19,642 bases of DNA. Origin: an uncultured Clostridium sp. GTDB taxonomy: Bacteria > Bacillota > Clostridia > UBA1212 > UBA1255. The notes beneath the pieces are model-generated. The model saw only the letters and a list, made by a program, of their open reading frames with translations. It was not told the DNA's origin and searched no databases. The first letter of the stretch is position 1; each line of letters starts with the position of its first letter. Shown here piece by piece: positions 1-8,923 of this stretch. The stretch covers positions 1-19,642 of the forward strand of contig UQSG01000039.1 in NCBI GenBank assembly GCA_900543695.1. The letters are read 5' to 3'. A program made the position numbers and the translations under genes.

Positions 1-54
1 GACAGAGCCTTGGGATGGTTGCATAACCAGTCCAAGAAAATGTCCGCACCCCCC
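1..54 (+). mobile_element. 3' end of an IS3-family-like insertion sequence
   Basis: The first 26 bases read in frame 3 as the last residues of a protein (QSLGMVA then TAA at 24-26), which resembles the C-terminus of IS3-family transposases. Fifteen bases later, positions 41-53 (TGTCCGCACCCCC) are the exact reverse complement of GGGGGTGCGGACA at 19588-19600, and the match resumes imperfectly inwards (TCCAAG here, CTTGGA/GTTGGA in the other). This is what left and right terminal inverted repeats of one IS look like. The permease gene reads into this segment on the other strand, so the IS appears to have interrupted it. Family assignment is inferred from the end sequences and the short transposase tail only. 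Confidence 0.7.
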
Positions 55-1693
55 TCTGTGTAAATAAATCTGTATAATAAGCCGCATCGGAGATACCGGC
101 GATCCCGGACAGCTGCTCGAATACTGTCTGCATTCTGGCTTTGTTCTCTTCGCTGCTTTTGTCCTTTTCAGGAGGAAGCAGGTATGAAATATCATAATTG
201 GTCTGGTCGTAGTACGCCATCGTTATGTTTTTAAAATACTCGCAGAAGCTGCTTGTGGAAATAAACAGTACGATGCTTACAAAAAGAGAAATAACAGTTG
301 CCCGATAGCGTTTTTTATTTCTTTTGAAATTTTTAGAGGCAAGCATCCCCTCGAAGCCGAACAGCCGATATGTCAGTTTGGAGGTCCGAACGCTGCCTGG
401 CTTGATTTTGATTTCATTCGTTTGTCGAATTGCGTCGATGGCAGGCATTTTCAGCGCTCTTCTTGCCGGTCTGTACGCCGAAATCATGACGGTTATGAAC
501 CCGAGCAGGCCCGCGGCAAGGATCGAAAGCCAGGACACGTGGCATTGCAGGCCGATTTCTCCGGAGCCGCCAAAAACTACCAGGAGCTGCTCTCGGATAC
601 AGTAAAATGTCACCCAGATTCCGCCGATCCCCGATAAAATTCCGATCGGCAGTCCCACGGCGCAAAGCGATGCAGCCTCAAACAAAATGCTCCGCATCAG
701 CTGTCTTTTCGTTGCGCCTACAGATGAGAGCAGGCCGAACTGTTTGATTCGTTCGTTTACGGAAATCGAAAAAGAATTATAAATGAGCGCAATGGAGCCG
801 AACATCACGATTCCGATCAGAATCGCGGCAAATCCGTAAAGAACCGTTTTGATATTGTCGTCTTTCATCACGCCGATCGCCCGCAGGTAGCCGGTATTGT
901 ATATCGCCTCGCACTGCGGATTCTTTTCATATTCGAAGTCTTCCATAAAATCGAAAACGGTTTTTGCTTTTTTCAGCGTAAAATATATGCTTTCGCTTCC
1001 GGAGCCTTCCTCATATCCGGTAAGAAGCGTATAGCCGGGAGCATCGAGCTCTTCAAAGCCGGGACGCTCGTAAAAGCCTACGACGGTAAAGGTTCGCGTT
1101 TCCTGTACCGAAAGCTGCTCTGTAACAAGAATTTCCTCTTGGCTTTCTTCATCCTCCGGATATTCATAGGACAGCCTCTCGTTATTCCACAGCGTCTCTC
1201 CGTTTTCCGAAAGGCGGAGGCCCACTGCAAGCGTCAGCGTCTGCCCGAGCGAATATTTGACGTGGCCGTTTGAGGCCACGTGCTCCGGCACCAGAATTTC
1301 ATTTGTGTTCGTAGGAAGCTTCCCCTCCGTTATGTGAATCGGAAGCAGTCCCGTTCCGCCGATTTTTATGGCGCCGATAAAAAGGTAAGGCTTATATTCG
1401 TTTTGCCCTCCTTCCAGCTTCGCATACCCGATGTTTTGTATGGTCGACGTCGCTTTGACGCGGGCGTCTGATTTAAGACGCGCGGCGTCGCTGCTGTCAA
1501 GGTTCAGCAGCGCGCCATGCCAGGAGCCGCTTTGATAGCTCTCGACATCCGTAAGATATTGCAGGCCGCTGGACACTGCCGTTGTCACAGCCGTAAGCAT
1601 GGCGGCGGAAAGGATAATCCCAATAACGGTCACAATGGTTCGAACCTTATTCTTCCGTAAGGTCTTAAGCGTCACTTTGTTTAAAATATTCAT
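55..1693 (-). CDS. ABC transporter permease, FtsX/MacB type, 3' part cut off by an IS
   Basis: The frame is open from ATG at 1693 to the window edge with no stop. Residues about 18-40 form a first membrane helix after a basic N-terminus (KTLRKNKVRT), followed by a large soluble domain of about 200 residues. Three further hydrophobic segments follow (around VLYGFAAILIGIVMFG, ASLCAVGLPIGILSGIGG and WLSILAAGLLGFITV), then the typical YRPARRALKMPAIDAIR linker. A second basic-plus-helix unit then begins (NKKRYRATVISLFVSIVLF), so this is a two-unit FtsX-like permease. About 546 native codons remain; the second half is missing beyond the IS end at about position 54. ATG overlaps the ATPase stop (ATGA), implying coupled translation. 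Likely role: export, or resistance to an antimicrobial peptide or lipid; the substrate is unknown. Confidence 0.85.
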
Positions 1694-2373
1694 TTACGGA
1701 TCACCTCATCGCGTGTAATCCGTCCGTCTTCGATCGCAAGAATTCTGTCCGCCTGCAGGGCGATGTTTTCATCATGTGTTATGACAATCAGCGTCTGTTT
1801 GTATTTCCGGTTGGAAAGCTTCAGCAATTCTACAATTTCCTGACTGTTTTGAGAGTCCAGATTTCCCGTAGGCTCGTCGGCAAGAACGACGGCGGGCGCA
1901 TTGATCAGCGCTCTGCCGATGGAAACGCGCTGCTGCTGCCCGCCGGAAAGCTGATTCGGAAGATGCCCTCTGCGTTCCTTCAGCTTCAGCACGCCAAGAA
2001 GCTCTTCCAGACGGTCTTGATTCGTTTTGCCCCCGTCCAGAAGAAGCGGCAGCGTGATATTTTCCTCTACAGTGAGAACGGGAATCAGATTATAAAACTG
2101 ATAGATCAAACCAACCTGACGCCGGCGGAAGATCGCCAGCTGCTCTTCATTCTGCGCGTATACGTCGCAGTCGTTTAAATATACGTGTCCGGCCGTAGGT
2201 CTGTCGACACCGCCTAATATGTGGAGCAGGGTAGATTTTCCCGAGCCAGACGGTCCGATAATGGCAGTAAACTCACCCTTATCCACTGTGAAAGATACAT
2301 TGTCCAAAGCCCGCACGGTATTCTCCCCGGTGCCGTAAAGCTTTGTTAAATTTTCAATTCTCAAGAGCTCCAT
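1690..2373 (-). CDS. ABC transporter ATP-binding protein (LolD/MacB-like)
   Basis: This 227-residue protein has the usual length for the ATPase partner of FtsX-type permeases. Visible motifs in order: Walker A GPSGSGKST (about residues 41-49), Q-loop region YQFYNLIPVLTVEEN, signature LSGGQQQR, Walker B VVLADEPTGNLDS and the H-loop ITHDE. The RRRQVGLIYQFYNLIP stretch and the TGNLDS D-loop are characteristic of the LolD/MacB/BceA group. It overlaps the downstream permease by 4 bases and would drive it by ATP hydrolysis at the cytoplasmic face of the membrane. The start is ATG at 2373, with a GGAAAGG Shine-Dalgarno sequence that lies within a possible hairpin (2381-2437). No two-component regulator is seen next to it, so a BceAB-type role is only a possibility. 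Confidence 0.93.
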   Translation of the reverse strand: MELLRIENLTKLYGTGENTVRALDNVSFTVDKGEFTAIIGPSGSGKSTLLHILGGVDRPTAGHVYLNDCDVYAQNEEQLAIFRRRQVGLIYQFYNLIPVLTVEENITLPLLLDGGKTNQDRLEELLGVLKLKERRGHLPNQLSGGQQQRVSIGRALINAPAVVLADEPTGNLDSQNSQEIVELLKLSNRKYKQTLIVITHDENIALQADRILAIEDGRITRDEVIRK

Positions 2374-2380
2374 TTCAGAA

Positions 2381-2437
2381 ACCCGCCTTTCCTGTTTGTT
2401 ATGTGGATATCATAACGCAAGCTGATTACAGGCGGGT
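2381..2437 (-). promoter_or_regulatory. Nested inverted repeats covering the ATPase ribosome binding site
   Basis: In the 119-base gap between the TPR-like gene and the ATPase gene, ACCCGCCT (2381-2388) is complementary to AGGCGGGT (2430-2437). Inside it lies a second dyad, GTTATG (2398-2403) and CATAAC (2411-2416), spaced by 7 bases. Read on the minus strand, the 3' arm contains the purine-rich GGAAAGG that should serve as Shine-Dalgarno for the ATPase gene, partly bulged in the stem. It could be a translational control hairpin or, for the inner dyad, a repressor operator. There is no T-tract after the stem, so it is not a terminator. Confidence 0.4.
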
Positions 2438-2492
2438 GACTGCTGCATTACAAAATCGTCACTTAAGACAGGTCCAGATGCTCCTCCAGGTT

Positions 2493-3323
2493 TTATTCAG
2501 CCGGCGCATCTGTTGCAGGGGCGGTTGGAAGGTCTGCGGAGCCGTCCGGTGTAGCATCTGCCGGCGTCTGTGCTGCCCTGAGTGCATCCAGCTGATTCCG
2601 CAGCTCCCGTTCGGACGCGGTTTTGTTGATCAGCAGGGTAGATACCACAACGGAAAAAATCAGCAGGATGGCGATGATAAGCAATAAGTATTTATTTAAT
2701 AAGCGCACATCTTTAGTGTCCTGAATGACTTCGGAGGACGGCTCGTCCTGCGTTTCGGCAGGGCGTCTGTGGTATGAAGTGTTTTTTTTCGCACCATATG
2801 GCGCTTTATACTGCGGCTCGTAATAGCGGCTGCTTCTTTCAAAAATCTGGCCTTTACTGTATTTTGCCTCCGTCGGTTCGGAGCGCGAAGCTGCGCTCGT
2901 TCGCCCTCCCATCACGCTTTCCGCTTTTCCGCGCTCAGAGGAAAACTTTTGCGTCCCCAGAACGCGCGCGGTTTCCGGGCGCTCGGCCTCTTCTACCAGA
3001 TGATCCAGAATTCCGATCGAAATCGCCCTTTGCTCCAGGTTTTTCACCGAATTAAAAATACGTACCGCGCCGATCCGGTCACCGTTTGCAAATGTCAGAA
3101 TGCCCAGTACCATAATCGCGTCACAGAATTCCGGGAAAATGACAATTGCCTTTCTTAAATAGTTTTTTGCTGCATCATCATGCCCGGTCTGTATTTCATG
3201 GAGCGCTTTATTATATAAAATGAACGCCGTGCGCATCTGCTCCGTCGCGGGCCTGTACTTTTCGGGGATCCGCGTCAGATCAATCGGTTTGAATGCGCTG
3301 ACTTCTCTTACTACGTCAATCAT
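2493..3323 (-). CDS. Membrane-anchored TPR-like protein of unknown function
   Basis: The protein has 276 residues. Residues about 28-115 form helical hairpins with TPR-like spacing (YNKALHEIQTGHDDAAKNYL, then FCDAIMVLGILTFANGDRIGA), a protein-interaction scaffold. A charged, low-complexity linker (about 116-208) leads to one membrane helix at about 212-232 (LLLIIAILLIFSVVVSTLLI). After it come a short coiled-coil-like stretch (ASERELRNQLDALRAAQ) and an Ala/Pro/Asp/Thr-rich tail. With no signal peptide and a basic segment before the helix, the TPR part should be cytoplasmic and the tail outside. It lies 28 bases after secA and is probably transcribed with it. A role next to the Sec translocase is tempting but only an inference from position. 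Confidence 0.75.
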   Translation of the reverse strand: MIDVVREVSAFKPIDLTRIPEKYRPATEQMRTAFILYNKALHEIQTGHDDAAKNYLRKAIVIFPEFCDAIMVLGILTFANGDRIGAVRIFNSVKNLEQRAISIGILDHLVEEAERPETARVLGTQKFSSERGKAESVMGGRTSAASRSEPTEAKYSKGQIFERSSRYYEPQYKAPYGAKKNTSYHRRPAETQDEPSSEVIQDTKDVRLLNKYLLLIIAILLIFSVVVSTLLINKTASERELRNQLDALRAAQTPADATPDGSADLPTAPATDAPAE

Positions 3324-3351
3324 GCTTCATACACCGCTTCCGAAAAACAGG

Positions 3352-6093
3352 TCAGCTTCCGCAGCAGTTTTTATATTTCTTGCCGCTGCCGCAGGGGCAG
3401 GGATCATTGCGGCCAATCTTGCTGCCCTGTCTTGTAATACTTTTCGACTTTTTCTTCTCGCCCGATTCTTCGCCGCCCAGACGTTCGCGTCCCGGACCGG
3501 CCACAGCCTTTCTCTCCACTGACGCGCCCTTCTGTACCTTGATCGTAAAGATCATGCGCACCGCCTGGTCTTGTATCGTCTTGTTCATATCCTCGAACAT
3601 ATTAAACGCCTGGAATTTATATTCCACGACTGGGTTCCGCTGCCCGTACGCCTGCAATCCAACGCCATATTTCAGCTGATCGATGGCGTCGATGTGCGTC
3701 ATCCAGTTTTCATCAACGGAACGAAGCAGAACAACGCGCTCGATTTCCCGCATCAGCTCGCTTCCAAACTCCTGCTCGCGCGCTTCGTAACGATTCAGCG
3801 TGTCTTCCGTAAGCGCTTCTGTAATTTTCTCCGGCTTCAGGCCCTCCGGATGCTCTGCAAAGCCATCTACAAGCGCAGGCGAGACAATTCCTACCAGATC
3901 ATTCTTAATCATCTCATAGTCCCATTGTTCAGGGGAAATATCCTTGTGACAGTAAAAGGCAACCGTTTCTTCGATTCTGCGCCGGATCATGGTCTGGAAA
4001 TTATCCTTCATATTTTCTCCGTCCAGGACTCTCCTTCTCTGCGCGTATATGATTTCCCGCTGCTGATTCATAACGTCGTCATACTGCAGGACGTTTTTGC
4101 GGATTTCGAAGTTTCTTGCTTCCACCTTCTTCTGCGCTCCTTCGATCGCCGAAGAAAGCATTTTATTTTCAATGGCGTAGTCTTCGTCGATTTTCAGCGT
4201 ATTCATGATGCCCTCGATCCGTTCAGAGCCGAAGAGCCGCATCAAATCGTCTTCCAGGGAAATATAAAAGCGGGACATTCCGGGATCTCCCTGCCGGCCG
4301 GAACGGCCGCGGAGCTGGTTGTCGATCCGTCTTGATTCGTGGCGTTCCGTGCCCATGATGAAAAGTCCGCCAGCCTCCACAACGCGCACCCGTTCTTCTT
4401 TTGTTTCTTTCGAATAGTTCTCTACGAGGGTCCGGTACAGCTTCCGGGCAGACAGCACAATTTCGTCGTCCGTATCTGCATAGCTGTCCGCAAGGGCGAT
4501 CAGCGCATCGTCATACCCCTGTTTTCTCATTTCCTGCTTTGCAAGGTACTCGCTGTTTCCCCCCAGCACGATATCCGTACCGCGTCCCGCCATATTCGTT
4601 GCAATGGTAACTGCTCCATATTTGCCTGCCTGGGCGACGATTTCCGCTTCTTTTTCATGATTTTTCGCGTTAAGTACTTTATGCTTAATGCCCTGCTTCA
4701 TCAGCAGCTTGCTCAGATATTCGGATTTTTCAATGGAAACGGTTCCGATCAGAATCGGCTGTCCTTTTTCGTGGGCTGCTGCTACGTCGCGGAGCAGCGC
4801 TTTATATTTTCCATTTACGGTTTTATAAACAGCATCGGGGTAATCGATTCTCACAACAGGCTTATTCGTAGGAATTACAATAACGTCCAGCGAGTAGATA
4901 TCGTTAAATTCGCCTTCTTCCGTAAGCGCCGTACCTGTCATTCCCGAAAGCTTGCCATACATGCGGAAAAAGTTCTGGAAGGTGATTGTCGCCTGCGTCA
5001 TGCTTTCCTTTTCGATCTTGACGTGCTCTTTTGCCTCGATTGCCTGGTGAAGTCCTTCATTATAGCGTCTTCCAAACATCAGACGGCCCGTAAATTCATC
5101 GACGATGATAACGCTGTCATCTTTAACGACGTAGTCAATGTCGCGCTTCATAACGCCATGCGCCTTCAGCGCCTGATTGATGTGATGCGAAATCGTTGCG
5201 TTTTCGGAATCGGAAAGATTTTCAATTCCGAACCACTTTTCCGCCTTATCCACGCCATGCCTGGTCAGGGTGGCAGTTTTTGCCTTCTCGTCCACGATAA
5301 AGTCTTCCGTGACGTCATCCATCAGGTCTTTATTGTCTGTCTCTTTAATTACCAGCTTCGAAAGCGTGCGGACAAATGCATCGGCCCGTTCATACAGGTC
5401 GCTGGACTTGGAGCCGGCGCCGGAAATGATCAGCGGCGTACGAGCCTCATCGATCAGGATGCTGTCCACCTCATCGACGATCGCAAAGTTGAGCTCCCGC
5501 TGTACAAGCTGATTTTTATATATCACCATGTTGTCTCTTAAATAATCGAAACCAAGCTCGTTATTGGTCGCGTAAGTAATATCGCAGCGATACGCCTCCT
5601 GCCTCTGCGCGGGCGTCATGTCGTGAACAATGACGCCGACCGAAAGTCCAAGGAAGCGATAGATTTTACCCATCCATTCACTGTCTCTTTTAGCAAGATA
5701 ATCGTTGACCGTTACGAGATGGACGCCTTTGCCCGTGAGCGCGTTCAGGTATGCGGGAAGCGTCGATACGAGCGTTTTCCCTTCACCGGTTTTCATTTCG
5801 GCGATCCGGCCCTGATGCAGCACGATGCCGCCGATCAGCTGCACGTCGTAGTGCCGCTGTCCCAGCACGCGCCAGGCCGCCTCTCTTACAACCGCGAATG
5901 CTTCCGGCAAAAGATCGTCCAGGCTTTCTCCTTCTGCAAGCCGCTGCTTGAATACTCCGGTCATTTCCTTCAGGGCCTGATCAGATTTTTCCTTCATCTT
6001 CGGCTCTAAGCGATTAATTTCCTCCACGACCGGCATAATCTGCTTAATTGCCCTGTCGCTGTATGTTCCGAATATTTTTTCAAACAACCCCAT
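3352..6093 (-). CDS. secA: Preprotein translocase ATPase SecA
   Basis: SecA is the cytoplasmic motor that pushes unfolded preproteins through SecYEG by ATP hydrolysis. The 913-residue length is normal. Walker A is MKTGEGKT (residues 100-107) and Walker B VDEVD (206-210), followed by the SecA hallmark ILIDEARTPLIISG. Later come the peptide-crosslinking and second nucleotide-binding domains (TNMAGRGTDIVLGG; RGRSGRQGDPG) and the helical scaffold. The extreme C-terminus is a complete zinc-binding SEC-C motif with C899, C901, C910 and C911 (CPCGSGKKYKNCC). It sits between yfbR-like and TPR-like genes; prfB lies upstream in the same array, a frequent neighbour in Firmicutes. No convincing separate promoter is seen in the 75-base gap upstream. 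The long open frames on the opposite strand are shadows. Confidence 0.98.
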   Translation of the reverse strand: MGLFEKIFGTYSDRAIKQIMPVVEEINRLEPKMKEKSDQALKEMTGVFKQRLAEGESLDDLLPEAFAVVREAAWRVLGQRHYDVQLIGGIVLHQGRIAEMKTGEGKTLVSTLPAYLNALTGKGVHLVTVNDYLAKRDSEWMGKIYRFLGLSVGVIVHDMTPAQRQEAYRCDITYATNNELGFDYLRDNMVIYKNQLVQRELNFAIVDEVDSILIDEARTPLIISGAGSKSSDLYERADAFVRTLSKLVIKETDNKDLMDDVTEDFIVDEKAKTATLTRHGVDKAEKWFGIENLSDSENATISHHINQALKAHGVMKRDIDYVVKDDSVIIVDEFTGRLMFGRRYNEGLHQAIEAKEHVKIEKESMTQATITFQNFFRMYGKLSGMTGTALTEEGEFNDIYSLDVIVIPTNKPVVRIDYPDAVYKTVNGKYKALLRDVAAAHEKGQPILIGTVSIEKSEYLSKLLMKQGIKHKVLNAKNHEKEAEIVAQAGKYGAVTIATNMAGRGTDIVLGGNSEYLAKQEMRKQGYDDALIALADSYADTDDEIVLSARKLYRTLVENYSKETKEERVRVVEAGGLFIMGTERHESRRIDNQLRGRSGRQGDPGMSRFYISLEDDLMRLFGSERIEGIMNTLKIDEDYAIENKMLSSAIEGAQKKVEARNFEIRKNVLQYDDVMNQQREIIYAQRRRVLDGENMKDNFQTMIRRRIEETVAFYCHKDISPEQWDYEMIKNDLVGIVSPALVDGFAEHPEGLKPEKITEALTEDTLNRYEAREQEFGSELMREIERVVLLRSVDENWMTHIDAIDQLKYGVGLQAYGQRNPVVEYKFQAFNMFEDMNKTIQDQAVRMIFTIKVQKGASVERKAVAGPGRERLGGEESGEKKKSKSITRQGSKIGRNDPCPCGSGKKYKNCCGS

Positions 6094-6168
6094 AATGCAA
6101 GCACTCGTTTCCTTTCCTTCCAGTATTTCCCTGCGTTTTCTGCCGATAACCTATATAGTTTACTCTTT

Positions 6169-6795
6169 TTAATTCATTTCATCAAGCGTTTTATTATATG
6201 CTTCCATGTAATGACGCATGAAATAGGCGACCTCCGGGAGCTCCGAAGTCCGGAGCGCTTCCAGCGTCGATTCCATCGCTTTTACAAACTCCCGATTGCC
6301 CGCCTTTACCTCCTCGGCGCATTTGATATATGCCGACAGCTTATCGGCAGCCTTTACGATCGGATAATATTGGGCGTCCTCCTGCTCGTAAAACAAAATC
6401 CGCCGGTAGACTGCGTCCAGCTCCGCCGGAAGCATAGACAGCAGCTTTTCCTTTGCCACCGCTTCGATCGCCTGATAATTTTCCCTGATTACAGGATTAT
6501 AATATTTAACGGGCGTGGGAAGGTCTCCCGTTATAATTTCTCCCGCGTCATGAAATACCGCGTAAACGCAGGCCCTGTCCGGAGACAATTCTTCGCTGCC
6601 GCAGAGCTGATTGTGGATAACGGCCAATGCGTGCGCCAGAATCGCTACCTGCAGGCTGTGCTCCTGGATGTTTTCCGAATCGGTATTCCGCATCAGTCCC
6701 CAGCGGAAAATATATTTCATTCTTCCGATATATGCAAAAAAATCGTATTGCGCTTGTTTCTCTTTGTCTTCCATAAATCTCGGCCGCTCCGTCAT
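6169..6795 (-). CDS. yfbR: HD-domain 5'-deoxynucleotidase, YfbR-like
   Basis: The 208-residue protein closely follows the E. coli YfbR plan: RWGLMRN near residue 31, ENIQEHSLQVA (His46), FHDAGE (His82, Asp83), the strongly conserved GDLPTPVKY, and KAADKLSAYIKC (Asp151). His46, His82, Asp83 and Asp151 are the four metal ligands expected for this HD subfamily. The enzyme removes the 5'-phosphate from deoxynucleoside monophosphates and so helps set dNTP pools. Its ATG at 6795 overlaps the dgt stop by 4 bases (ATGA), so the two HD enzymes are probably translationally coupled. An internal Met at residue 8 is an alternative start and is nearer the usual family N-terminus. Confidence 0.9.
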   Translation of the reverse strand: MTERPRFMEDKEKQAQYDFFAYIGRMKYIFRWGLMRNTDSENIQEHSLQVAILAHALAVIHNQLCGSEELSPDRACVYAVFHDAGEIITGDLPTPVKYYNPVIRENYQAIEAVAKEKLLSMLPAELDAVYRRILFYEQEDAQYYPIVKAADKLSAYIKCAEEVKAGNREFVKAMESTLEALRTSELPEVAYFMRHYMEAYNKTLDEMN

Positions 6796-7928
6796 ATCCA
6801 GTACAGATCCTCAAAGGACTGCAGCGCGTACGCATCCGTCATTCCCGCAATGTAATCCGTCACAATCTGTTCCGGCGGTTCGTCTTCCTGATAGCCCTTC
6901 TCGTCGATAAAACCGATCAGCCGTTCCATCGGCTTGCTTTTATTCTTTCGGTCAAGATTTCGGGCGCACTCGTACAGCATTTCAAAAAGTCCTTCTACGG
7001 CGTTCTTGGCGTTAATTTCGTACCGCCGGATCAGCGCAGACTGATAAATCAGCTTGTTATTGGTCATGATCATCTCGCGGAGCGCCTCTCCCTTGGCCTT
7101 GCTCAGGCGGATATATTCCGTATTATAGCTGTTTTCAATAATATCCTGCACGAGCGTGTTGATCATTTCTCCATTTGTGGCGCCGAGCTCCCTGCGGATC
7201 TCGGGATCGATGTCCTTGTAGTCAATCAATTTCGCCCGAATCGCGTCTTCGATATCGCGGCCCACATATGCGATTTTGTCCACCAAGCGCACTACGCACG
7301 CTTCGAGCGTATACGGCATGCATTTTCTGTGCTCTGTTTCGTAAATTTTGTCCGGATCCTTCATTTTATCGGCATGTAAAATATATTCATCGTAATTTTC
7401 GCCGCAATGGCTCACAATACCGTCCCGTACCTCGTACGTCAGATTCAGGCCGCACCGTTCATGGATCTTCTCTCTGGATATTCTGGTGGAAAGTCTGTCC
7501 ACGACGCGCAGGCTGTGATACTCATGCCGAAACGAAAGCGCAGGATTGATTTTGTGAATACAATTGTGAAGCGCCCGTTCCCCGGAATGTCCGAACGGGG
7601 CATGCCCGATGTCATGCCCCAGCGCGATGGCGTTGATCAGATCCTGATTGAGTCCCAGCGTCCTTCCGATGGTCGTGGAAATGGCTCTTACATAAAGGAC
7701 GTGTTCCATTCTCGTGCAGATATGGTCGTTTTTGGCATTGAAAAATACCTGCGTCTTGTGGCGCAGTCTTCTGAAATCCTCTGAATAAAGAATTCTGTCC
7801 GCATCGCGCTCATAGTCGGAGCGTACCTTGCACGGTTCCTCCGGCAGACGCCTGCCGAGGCTGTCTTTGGAATGCGCAGCCAGCGGGGACAATAATTCCT
7901 CCTGTTCGATTCTGATATCGCGCCACAT
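6792..7928 (-). CDS. dgt: Deoxyguanosinetriphosphate triphosphohydrolase-like protein
   Basis: This 378-residue protein is of the dNTPase (Dgt) family, which splits dNTPs into deoxynucleoside and triphosphate. It has the family N-terminal signature DADRILYSEDFRRLRHKTQVF (about residues 42-62). The metal site is formed by RMEH (His76), GHDIGHAPFGHSGE (His105, Asp106, then His109 and His114) and a later Asp in RLVDKIAYVGRDIEDA (Asp217). The start at ATG 7928 follows the upstream epimerase stop by only 4 bases, with a weak GGTGGG-type site, suggesting reinitiation. Substrate preference cannot be told from sequence; many clostridial members act on several dNTPs. The C-terminal part matches the family and there is no sign of truncation. 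Confidence 0.92.
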   Translation of the reverse strand: MWRDIRIEQEELLSPLAAHSKDSLGRRLPEEPCKVRSDYERDADRILYSEDFRRLRHKTQVFFNAKNDHICTRMEHVLYVRAISTTIGRTLGLNQDLINAIALGHDIGHAPFGHSGERALHNCIHKINPALSFRHEYHSLRVVDRLSTRISREKIHERCGLNLTYEVRDGIVSHCGENYDEYILHADKMKDPDKIYETEHRKCMPYTLEACVVRLVDKIAYVGRDIEDAIRAKLIDYKDIDPEIRRELGATNGEMINTLVQDIIENSYNTEYIRLSKAKGEALREMIMTNNKLIYQSALIRRYEINAKNAVEGLFEMLYECARNLDRKNKSKPMERLIGFIDEKGYQEDEPPEQIVTDYIAGMTDAYALQSFEDLYWI

Positions 7929-7932
7929 GGAA

Positions 7933-8898
7933 TTATGCCCACCACATTTCTCCGGCCTGCTCCGAAATCAGAACCTCCTTCAAAAGCGCAATTGCCTTCT
8001 GGAGGCCCTCTGTCGGAGACATCAGGGAATCCTCATGCTCGATGCTGATCACATCGTCGTATCCGACGAGCTTCAGCATGCTGACGATATCCTTCCACAT
8101 TTTAAAATCATGGCCGTAGCCCATCGTGCGGAATACCCACGCTCTGTTCAGAACGTCTGAGTAGTGCTTCGTATCCAGCACTCCGTTTTTGGCAACGTTC
8201 GTGCGATCGACACGCACATCTTTTCCATGTACAAAATAGATTGCATCTCCGAGCGTCCGGATAGCCTCGACGGGATCCATGCCCTGCCAAATCAGATGAC
8301 TGGGATCAAAATTTGCGCCGATGATGTCACCAACGGCGGCGCGGAGCTTCAAGAGCGTTTCCGGATTGTAAACGCAGAAGCCCGGATGCATTTCAAAGCA
8401 GATCTTTTTAATGCCGTGCTGCTTTGCAAATTCCGCCGTTTCTTTCCAGTACGGCACAAGAACCTCTTCCCACTGGTACTTCAAAATTTCAAGGAAATCC
8501 TCAGGCCACGGGCAGGTAACCCAGTTCGGGCGCTTCGACTCGGGACAATCCCCGGGGCAGCCGGAAAAGCCTACGATCCGGTCGATGCCCAGCTTTTCCG
8601 CAAGCAAAATGGTGTTGATAAATTCCTTATGGAATTTCCCGGCAATTTCCTTGTTCGGATGGACAGGGTTTCCGTGACAGCTCAGCGCGCTGAGCTCCAG
8701 CCCGTTCCCATACACTGCCTGCTTGAATTCCTCTAATTTGCGGTCGTCTTTTAATAAAATTTCCGGATTGCAGTGCGCATTTCCCGGAAATCCTCCCGTT
8801 CCGATTTCCACAGCCTGTACGCCGGAGTCGGCAAGATACTTCATCGCTTTGTCAAGCTCCATTTGTGCCAGCACTACAGTCAGCACGCCTAATTTCAT
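7933..8898 (-). CDS. Sugar phosphate isomerase/epimerase (AP-endonuclease-2-like TIM barrel)
   Basis: The 321-residue protein is a xylose-isomerase-like TIM barrel. Features seen are the N-terminal strand MKLGVLTVVLAQMELDKAM, EIGTGGFPGNAHC, SALSCHGNPVHPN, the substrate/metal-site strands KICFEMHPGFCVYNP and GANFDPSHLIWQGMDP, VHGKDVRVD and the last strand DDVISIEHEDSLMSP. Glu, Asp, His and Glu residues at the ends of these strands should bind a divalent metal, as in IolE/IolI, tagatose epimerase and related enzymes. A strong ribosome binding site (AAGGAGG, 8906-8912) sits 7 bases before the ATG. Substrate is unknown. Its position between prfB and dgt in a housekeeping array gives no clue to a sugar pathway. 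Confidence 0.88.
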   Translation of the reverse strand: MKLGVLTVVLAQMELDKAMKYLADSGVQAVEIGTGGFPGNAHCNPEILLKDDRKLEEFKQAVYGNGLELSALSCHGNPVHPNKEIAGKFHKEFINTILLAEKLGIDRIVGFSGCPGDCPESKRPNWVTCPWPEDFLEILKYQWEEVLVPYWKETAEFAKQHGIKKICFEMHPGFCVYNPETLLKLRAAVGDIIGANFDPSHLIWQGMDPVEAIRTLGDAIYFVHGKDVRVDRTNVAKNGVLDTKHYSDVLNRAWVFRTMGYGHDFKMWKDIVSMLKLVGYDDVISIEHEDSLMSPTEGLQKAIALLKEVLISEQAGEMWWA

Positions 8899-8923
8899 AC
8901 GAAGACCTCCTTGTCTTTTCTTA

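Noticed and set aside
4339..5541. A 400-codon open frame on the plus strand opposite secA, and others at 3571-4335 and 5623-6009
   Set aside because: They lie fully antisense to a complete secA with all motifs, have no ribosome sites and no recognisable protein pattern; they are codon-bias shadows.
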